Source: Gluconobacter kondonii (GTDB lineage: Bacteria > Pseudomonadota > Alphaproteobacteria > Acetobacterales > Acetobacteraceae). From it: a DNA stretch of 64,000 nucleotides. Under the pieces are notes generated by a model that worked only from the letters and a program-made list of their open reading frames with translations, was not told the DNA's origin and made no database searches. The stretch covers positions 1 to 64,000 of the forward strand of contig NZ_BEWP01000008.1 of NCBI RefSeq assembly GCF_002723995.1, given 5' to 3'. Both the position numbers and the translations under genes were made by a program. Each line of letters begins with the position of its first letter. The first letter of the stretch is position 1. Of this stretch, positions 59,296 to 64,000 are shown in pieces.

Positions 59296-60381
59296 ATGCC
59301 AACGCTGTTCGATTCGATTGATTTCGGTCCCATTCACGCGAAGAACCGGATTCTGATGTCCCCTCTGACGCGTGCGCGCGCCGACAGGAATGCCGTTCCG
59401 ACTCCGATCATGGCGGAATACTACGCCCAGCGCAGCAGCGCCGGATTGATTATCAGTGAAGCCACAGGCATTTCCCGCGAAGGTCTGGGCTGGCCGTTTG
59501 CTCCCGGAATTTGGTCGGATGAGCAAGTGGAAGCCTGGAAGCCGATTGTCGCCGCAGTTCACGCCAAGGGCGGCAAGATTGTTTGCCAGCTCTGGCACAT
59601 GGGGCGGATGGTCCATTCTTCCGTCACGGGCACGCAGCCCGTTTCGTCTTCCGCGACCACCGCTCCGAACGAAGTTCATACCTATGAAGGCAAAAAGCCT
59701 TACGAACAGGCGCGTGCAATCGACGCCGCTGACATCAGCCGTATCCTGAACGATTACGAGAACGCGGCGCGCAACGCCATCCGTGCGGGTTTTGACGGTG
59801 TGCAGATCCACGCGGCCAATGGCTACCTCATTGATGAATTTCTGCGGGATGGGACGAATCTCCGCACTGACGAATATGGCGGTTCGCCGGAAAACCGTAT
59901 CCGCTTCCTGCGTGAAGTGACCGAGCGCGTGATTGGCGCGATCGGTGCGGAACGCACAGGCGTCCGCCTGTCCCCGAATGGTGATACACAGGGTTGTATC
60001 GACAGTGCGCCGGAAACGGTCTTCGTACCGGCCGCCAAACTGCTTCAGGATCTGGGCGTTGCTTGGCTTGAACTGCGCGAACCCGGCCCGGACGGGACTT
60101 TCGGAAAGACCGATCAGCCCAAACTGTCTCCGCAGATCCGCAAGGTCTTTACCCGGCCGCTGGTTCTCAATCAGGACTATACGTTCGAGATGGCGCAGGA
60201 AGCACTGGCAGAAGGGCACGCCGATGCGATTGCCTTTGGCCGGAAGTTCATCTCGAACCCTGACCTGCCGGAGCGTTTCGAGCGCGGCATCGCTCTTGAG
60301 CCTGACAATATGAAGACTTGGTACAGTCAGGGGCCGGAGGGATATATCGACTACCCGTCCGCGACCTCAGGCCCTAACTGA
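59296..60381 (+). CDS. Old yellow enzyme-type NADH:flavin oxidoreductase (alkene reductase)
   Basis: This 361-residue FMN enzyme has the family start LFDSIDFGPIHAKNRILMSPLTRARA, the QLWHMGRMVHS stretch, the catalytic HxxN pair in IHAANGYLIDEFLRDGTNLR and EYGGSPENRIRF, and the FMN phosphate site DAIAFGRKFISNPDL. It reduces activated C=C bonds of unsaturated aldehydes, ketones or nitro compounds, typically for detoxification. It is under probable control of the divergent ArsR-type repressor. A terminator follows at 60394-60423. Confidence 0.95.
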   Translation: MPTLFDSIDFGPIHAKNRILMSPLTRARADRNAVPTPIMAEYYAQRSSAGLIISEATGISREGLGWPFAPGIWSDEQVEAWKPIVAAVHAKGGKIVCQLWHMGRMVHSSVTGTQPVSSSATTAPNEVHTYEGKKPYEQARAIDAADISRILNDYENAARNAIRAGFDGVQIHAANGYLIDEFLRDGTNLRTDEYGGSPENRIRFLREVTERVIGAIGAERTGVRLSPNGDTQGCIDSAPETVFVPAAKLLQDLGVAWLELREPGPDGTFGKTDQPKLSPQIRKVFTRPLVLNQDYTFEMAQEALAEGHADAIAFGRKFISNPDLPERFERGIALEPDNMKTWYSQGPEGYIDYPSATSGPN

Positions 60382-60393
60382 GCTTTGAGGCAG

Positions 60394-60423
60394 TCCGGGA
60401 GCTCTTAGTCGCTCCCGGATTTT
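60394..60423. terminator. Intrinsic terminator between the old yellow enzyme and rlmB genes
   Basis: TCCGGGAGC (60394-60402) and GCTCCCGGA (60411-60419) with an 8-base loop are followed by TTTT on the plus strand. It ends the old yellow enzyme gene and lies at the 3' end of the convergent rlmB gene. Confidence 0.85.
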
Positions 60424-60426
60424 CAG

Positions 60427-61284
60427 TCAGACGGGCCGGACGAGTTCGTACAGCGCGACCGCCGCAGCATTGGAGACGTTCAGGCTCTCCATGTCGCCGG
60501 GCATGTAAACGCTGGCGATCTCGTCGCAGGTCTCACGCGTCAGGCGGCGCAATCCAGCCCCTTCGGCCCCCAGAACCAGCGCCACACGACGCCCGACAAA
60601 CCCTTTTCCATCCAGTCGTGTGCCACCGGCATCCAGACCGACAACCCAAAAATTCTCGGCCTGAAGCGCCTGAAGGGCACGGGAGAGATTGACCTCACGC
60701 AGAATGGGAACGAGGTCGAGTGCGCCTGAAGCAGCCTTCGCCATGGCGCCGCTTTCCTGCGGGGCATTGCGATCCTGCACCAGAAGTGCCGCCGCTCCGA
60801 ACGCCGCAGCTGATCTGAGAATAGCGCCGATATTGCGTGGGTCCGTCACCTGATCCAGCACCAGAACCGGGCCGGTGCGCTCGACAATATCGAGAATGGC
60901 GAGTGTCTCCAGAGGCTCAACCCGCAAGCAGACACCCTGATGCACGGCATCGCGCTCACAGAGTTTGTCGAGGCGCTCACGGTCCACAATCTGCGGCTTG
61001 TGCGATGCGCCTTCGAAAGACGCCGCGGCTTCGCGTGTCGCCAGAAAATCATGAATCACACGCTCAGGATTGGCGAGCGCCGCCTGCACGGCATGGTGCC
61101 CATAAATCCAGTAGCCGGAACCGGAGTTGCCAGCATGACCGCGACCGGAACGGCCACTACGTCCGCCAGAGCGCTCACCCGAGGAACGGGCAGGCTGGTC
61201 AGCACGTGCGGATGGAGGGGGGGAGCGATCCGTAGAACGGTCGGGAGCGGAGCGGGAGGGAGATCTTCTGGCCATAAAAAGCAT
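60427..61284 (-). CDS. rlmB: 23S rRNA (guanosine-2'-O)-methyltransferase RlmB, SpoU family
   Basis: This 285-residue protein has the SpoU methyltransferase domain with motif 1 VLDQVTDPRNIGAILRSAAAF, motif 2 ALVLGAEGAGLRRLTRETCD and motif 3 VYMPGDMESLNVSNAAAVALYEL, giving the trefoil-knot SAM-binding site. The substrate-binding domain (WIYGHHAVQAALANPERV) starts only at residue 60. Before it lies an unusual Arg/Ser/Gly-rich low-complexity segment of about 55 residues. RlmB methylates G2251 in the peptidyl-transferase loop. A second Met at residue 4 (61275) is an alternative start. Confidence 0.92.
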   Translation of the reverse strand: MLFMARRSPSRSAPDRSTDRSPPPSARADQPARSSGERSGGRSGRSGRGHAGNSGSGYWIYGHHAVQAALANPERVIHDFLATREAAASFEGASHKPQIVDRERLDKLCERDAVHQGVCLRVEPLETLAILDIVERTGPVLVLDQVTDPRNIGAILRSAAAFGAAALLVQDRNAPQESGAMAKAASGALDLVPILREVNLSRALQALQAENFWVVGLDAGGTRLDGKGFVGRRVALVLGAEGAGLRRLTRETCDEIASVYMPGDMESLNVSNAAAVALYELVRPV

Positions 61285-61343
61285 ATAATCGACAACAGGC
61301 GATTGACATAGCCGTCAATCCGCCATATCTCAACCGCCGACCC

Positions 61344-61429
61344 GGAGAGGTGCCCGAGTGGCTAAAGGGGGCGGACTGTAAATCCGCTGGCGTACGCCTA
61401 CGTTGGTTCGAATCCAACTCTCTCCACCA
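61344..61429 (+). tRNA. tRNA-Tyr (anticodon GTA)
   Basis: The 86-base sequence folds as a class II tRNA with a long variable arm. The acceptor stem GGAGAGG (61344-61350) pairs with TCTCTCC (61419-61425), the anticodon stem GCGGA/TCCGC encloses CTGTAAA with the GTA anticodon at 61378-61380, and the T arm GTTGG-TTCGAAT-CCAAC is complete. The CCA end is encoded. It is separated from the rlmB start by about 60 bases. Confidence 0.97.
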
Positions 61430-61573
61430 GGTCCCCTCATACATTTTTAAATGTTGCAGTAAGGTTGAGTACTAAGCTCCCTTTCAGTAAAATGTGTCTT
61501 TCATTCACGCAACTGCACGCTTTGTCGTGCCGGATGCTCTCTATGGCAGGCAATCTGTATTTGGGAGGTTCGT

Positions 61574-61864
61574 GTGGCACAGCGATTTTTTGTCGTGATG
61601 TCTCTGGCAGTAGGGGTGACAGGGTGTTCTCATCTGCCTCCACGAACTGTTGATGCCCGCGCGGCGCTCTTGAAGCCCTTTGCCGTGACCGGTTCCGGGC
61701 GGCAGGAGAACTCGATACCATCGGATCATCAGATTCATGGAACGGTCAGTGTTGGTACAGGCATCGGGAGCCGCAGGAGTTATAATCCAGGGGCGTCTTC
61801 CTCGCCAGAAGGTCTCACGGGAGCGGGATCTGATGAAAGAAGGCTGGTGCCGGAGGGCTGGTGA
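61574..61864 (+). CDS. Small lipoprotein, function unknown
   Basis: This 96-residue product starts with GTG at 61574, preceded by GGGAGG. A signal peptide ends in a lipobox-like GVTGC (MSLAVGVTGCSHLPP). The remainder is polar and low in predicted structure (SGRQENSIPSDHQIHGTVSVGT), with no known domain. It lies between tRNA-Tyr and the convergent royal-jelly-family gene. Coding potential is plausible because of the ribosome-binding site and lipobox but not proven. Confidence 0.55.
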   Translation: MAQRFFVVMSLAVGVTGCSHLPPRTVDARAALLKPFAVTGSGRQENSIPSDHQIHGTVSVGTGIGSRRSYNPGASSSPEGLTGAGSDERRLVPEGW

Positions 61865-61887
61865 TTGCTCTCCGGCAGGAAATCTCT

Positions 61888-63012
61888 TCAGTTCAGCGGT
61901 GCGATCTTCACGACGATATAAGGCATGACTTCAAGATCTTTGCCGTTATGAAAAACGGGTAGCCGTGCCCATTGTCCGACCGTGCCGTACAAAGCGCCAT
62001 TGGCGTAGGTCAAGCCATCGGGTTCGGTCAGGCGCGGATCATGTGCCACCACGGAAACCTGACCATCCGGCCGGTGGCGCAGGATGGCATGGCGCTCATC
62101 ATCCGTGATGTAGAGCGAACCGTCCGGGCCAGTTGCTATACCATCGCCCACTCCGGTTTCGCCTTCATCCTTCACAGCCTTTTCCAGATTGGCTTCGCTG
62201 GTGTTCGAATCAGACAGAACAGCGGTTGGCGCAGAATAGAGGCGGCGGCTGCTCTGCGGCTGCCAGTAAAGCGTCTGTTGGTCTGGGCTGAGGGCAATCC
62301 CGTTTACGCCCCCCTGAGGGATCGTGGCATGCGCTGGATCGTAGCGTCCTGCCACGCCGTCCATTACGGCAACAAAGCCCGGAACCGGCATGACGGAGAC
62401 CGTGTCCGCCAGAATGCGACGCTGATGTCCCGTGGCCAGATCAACGACGATCAGTGCAGGATGCACGTCGACGGACGTGTCGGTAATGAAAGCGGTTCCC
62501 GCCTTGCCATGAGTCAGGTCGATGCGGACGTCATTGACGTGGCTGTCCGGCAGAAGGGCTGGGGCGCTGAGGGGAATGACCTGCGCGATTTTTCCGCTCG
62601 CGGGGTCAATCCGGAAGAGCTTTTGCGCGCCTGCTACTGTTCCCGTGCCAGCGACCATGCCTTCATCCAGAACCCAGAGCTGTCCGTTGGTATCAATGGT
62701 CATGCCGAGCGGCGAGACGAACTGTTCCTGTGCGGCAGCATCGGGGAAGGGGGTCAGCTTACCCTTCGTATACAGCCCCAGCCTGGGGCCGGAATGTTCG
62801 TGCGCGCTCCGGGGGAAGCCGAGCACCAGGCGTCCATCAGGCAGAACGGCAATGCCGGAAGGTTGGGCGTTGGAAAAGCGTCCGATGACCTGCACATTGC
62901 CGGACGGAAGTGTGCCTTTGTCGACGGTTTCGGCGGCGAGGAGGGGAGAGGCGGTAGTAAGTGCTGCAATGCCGACGCTGAAAGCGAAGGTTAGAAATGT
63001 CTGACGAGCCAT
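61888..63012 (-). CDS. Secreted major royal jelly protein/yellow-family protein
   Basis: This product has about 374 residues from ATG 63012, with AAAGGAG upstream; an in-frame start at 63063 would delay the signal peptide. The signal peptide FLTFAFSVGIAALTTASPLLAA precedes a six-bladed-propeller-like chain with blade motifs QPSGIAVLPDGRLVLGFPRS, GMTIDTNGQLWVLDEGM and GIATGPDGSLYITDDERHAI. The MRJP/yellow hallmark AFITDTSVDVHPALIVVDL is clear. Bacterial members are sometimes compared with gluconolactonases (SMP-30) but lack a proven activity. In an acetic acid bacterium, periplasmic lactone hydrolysis is one possibility, inferred only from fold and location. Confidence 0.88.
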   Translation of the reverse strand: MARQTFLTFAFSVGIAALTTASPLLAAETVDKGTLPSGNVQVIGRFSNAQPSGIAVLPDGRLVLGFPRSAHEHSGPRLGLYTKGKLTPFPDAAAQEQFVSPLGMTIDTNGQLWVLDEGMVAGTGTVAGAQKLFRIDPASGKIAQVIPLSAPALLPDSHVNDVRIDLTHGKAGTAFITDTSVDVHPALIVVDLATGHQRRILADTVSVMPVPGFVAVMDGVAGRYDPAHATIPQGGVNGIALSPDQQTLYWQPQSSRRLYSAPTAVLSDSNTSEANLEKAVKDEGETGVGDGIATGPDGSLYITDDERHAILRHRPDGQVSVVAHDPRLTEPDGLTYANGALYGTVGQWARLPVFHNGKDLEVMPYIVVKIAPLN

Positions 63013-63088
63013 GGCTGAGATCTCCTTTACCGCTAAAGGAACAGAATGGCTCAGGCCTGACAACCCACGCCCACGTGAGTGCAGAAGA

Positions 63089-64000
63089 TCAGCGTTTCAG
63101 CAGGCGCGCGCGCAGGGCAGGGTCGTGGGCATATAGAAACAGCCCATGAATCCCACGCGTGAGGATGACGTTTAGGGCATTGAGAATAACGCGCTTTTTT
63201 GCCTCTTCGGGTGCAGCGATTCCATCCCGCCCCTGAAAGGCCGCGCTATCTTCGTACCTTTCCGGCCTTACGCCGATCCGGTCATGTTCCGCATCATAAA
63301 ACAGGGACGGTCCGAGAATGACCCCGGCATAATTCAGGTCGAACCCCTGGATCGTATAGACGGACCCGACCTCGTTGATCGTATCCGGGCGCTCGGCCCA
63401 AGGGAGTTTTTCGCTCGGCAGGGAACGATCCCATCGTAAATGGAAGTTGCCTTCGGTGATGAAGTGGTCTTCACCATTGAGCGTGTATGGGTAGTCATAA
63501 GTCGAGAGCAGACGACTGAGGCCGTATTTCGCATTGTAGTCACGCAGATCTGAATACAGTTTTGCGCAGTCGTCATAGATCCGCAGATCGAAGCGCGGAT
63601 CTTTTGGCCGGGACAGGATCTTACCTTGCCCTAAAGCGTCGATCCATGAACATGTGGCGGTATTGGCCGCGACACGGAACTGGGTTTTAAGATGGAAAGT
63701 CTCTGAAGGGCGATCTTTGCGGAAGCTCTCGAGAAGATCACTGGACCAGTGGCTCTTGAATTTCAGAACCTGCAAAGGATCGAACACGACCACCACGATC
63801 CGCGCCCATCGCAGGATTTCTTCCAGATGGTTCTGCTGGGAGAAGTGATTGTACCGGTCCGGACGGGTCAGCAGCAGATGCGCCTCGTCCACCAGCACAA
63901 TATCCGCGCGTTGTCCGGTCTTTGCGGATTTATTGATGAAGGTCGTGGGGCGTTCGTAGTCGCTCTTGCGCAGATTGGGCATGGTGGTCGCGATATTGCG
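63089..64000 (-). CDS. DUF2075 helicase/ATPase-like protein, C-terminal part, cut by the window edge
   Basis: The frame is open from 64000 down to its stop at 63089 (about 303 codons visible), so the N-terminal part lies beyond the window. The DEAH-like Walker B is seen in DIVLVDEAHLLLTRPDRY, followed by VVVVFDPLQVLKF, FHLKTQFRVAANTATC and the superfamily-I helicase motif VGSVYTIQGFDLNYAGVILGP. The C-terminus LNVILTRGIHGLFLYAHDPALRARLLKR carries the motif VI-type Arg. These are hallmarks of DUF2075 (AAA, helicase-like). Members often occur with restriction or defence proteins. The Walker A region is not visible. Confidence 0.88.
   Translation of the reverse strand, partial: RNIATTMPNLRKSDYERPTTFINKSAKTGQRADIVLVDEAHLLLTRPDRYNHFSQQNHLEEILRWARIVVVVFDPLQVLKFKSHWSSDLLESFRKDRPSETFHLKTQFRVAANTATCSWIDALGQGKILSRPKDPRFDLRIYDDCAKLYSDLRDYNAKYGLSRLLSTYDYPYTLNGEDHFITEGNFHLRWDRSLPSEKLPWAERPDTINEVGSVYTIQGFDLNYAGVILGPSLFYDAEHDRIGVRPERYEDSAAFQGRDGIAAPEEAKKRVILNALNVILTRGIHGLFLYAHDPALRARLLKR

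Overview
The window looks like a chromosomal segment of an acetic acid bacterium (Acetobacteraceae). The main reasons are the membrane-bound PQQ glucose dehydrogenase, a gum/acetan-type exopolysaccharide cluster, a C4-polyol (erythritol/erythrulose) catabolic locus, an OprB-type porin and a royal-jelly-protein family secreted protein, together with G+C-rich core genes (gap-pgk, rpoH, rluD, rlmB). Genus cannot be fixed from sequence reading alone; Gluconobacter, Asaia, Kozakia or a close relative would all fit. No insertion sequence, prophage, CRISPR array or rRNA was seen. One tRNA-Tyr is present.

Region 1 (1-11.1 kb, all minus strand) is a C4-sugar locus. An FGGY kinase, an FAD glycerol-3-phosphate-dehydrogenase-like enzyme and an aldolase-like TIM barrel form the upstream unit. 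A triosephosphate-isomerase paralog, an RpiB paralog, an ABC importer (binding protein, double ATPase, permease) and a DhaK-DhaL dihydroxyacetone-kinase-type enzyme (cut by the window edge) form the downstream unit. The set matches known erythritol/erythrulose routes that end in D-erythrose 4-phosphate, but the usual EryC protein is absent and an unassigned aldolase-like protein sits in its place. A compound palindrome upstream of the kinase is a likely operator.

Region 2 (11.4-33.5 kb) is an exopolysaccharide island with visibly lower G+C. It runs from a phosphohexomutase through secreted proteins, two GT2 and three GT4 glycosyltransferases, a GumC/Wzc-type co-polymerase, a GumD/WbaP-type initiating transferase, an outer-membrane barrel, a GumB/Wza-type export lipoprotein, a polymerase-like membrane protein, a PAP2 phosphatase, a Sel1-repeat protein, a Wzx-type flippase, a Gly/Ser/His-rich extracellular protein and an acyltransferase. 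Two operons diverge from about 21.0-21.3 kb. Together they can start, elongate, flip, polymerise, acylate and export a heteropolysaccharide.

Region 3 (33.5-53.2 kb) is mixed: PPK2, an OprB porin, an orphan PstS, a DyP peroxidase, a PhnA-like zinc-ribbon protein, a SulP transporter, an SDR, an ArsC/YffB protein, a GAF-Fis regulator lacking an AAA+ domain, glucose dehydrogenase with a downstream outer-membrane barrel, a cysteine-desulfurase-like aminotransferase with an Lrp regulator and amino-acid permease, an Ntn-hydrolase, a DUF4186 protein and a membrane-anchored exonuclease-VII-like protein.

Region 4 (53.2-64 kb) is mostly housekeeping: gap-pgk, rpoH, rluD, tspO, an ArsR-old yellow enzyme pair with a clear operator, rlmB, tRNA-Tyr, a royal-jelly-family protein and the C-terminal part of a DUF2075 helicase-like protein at the right edge.
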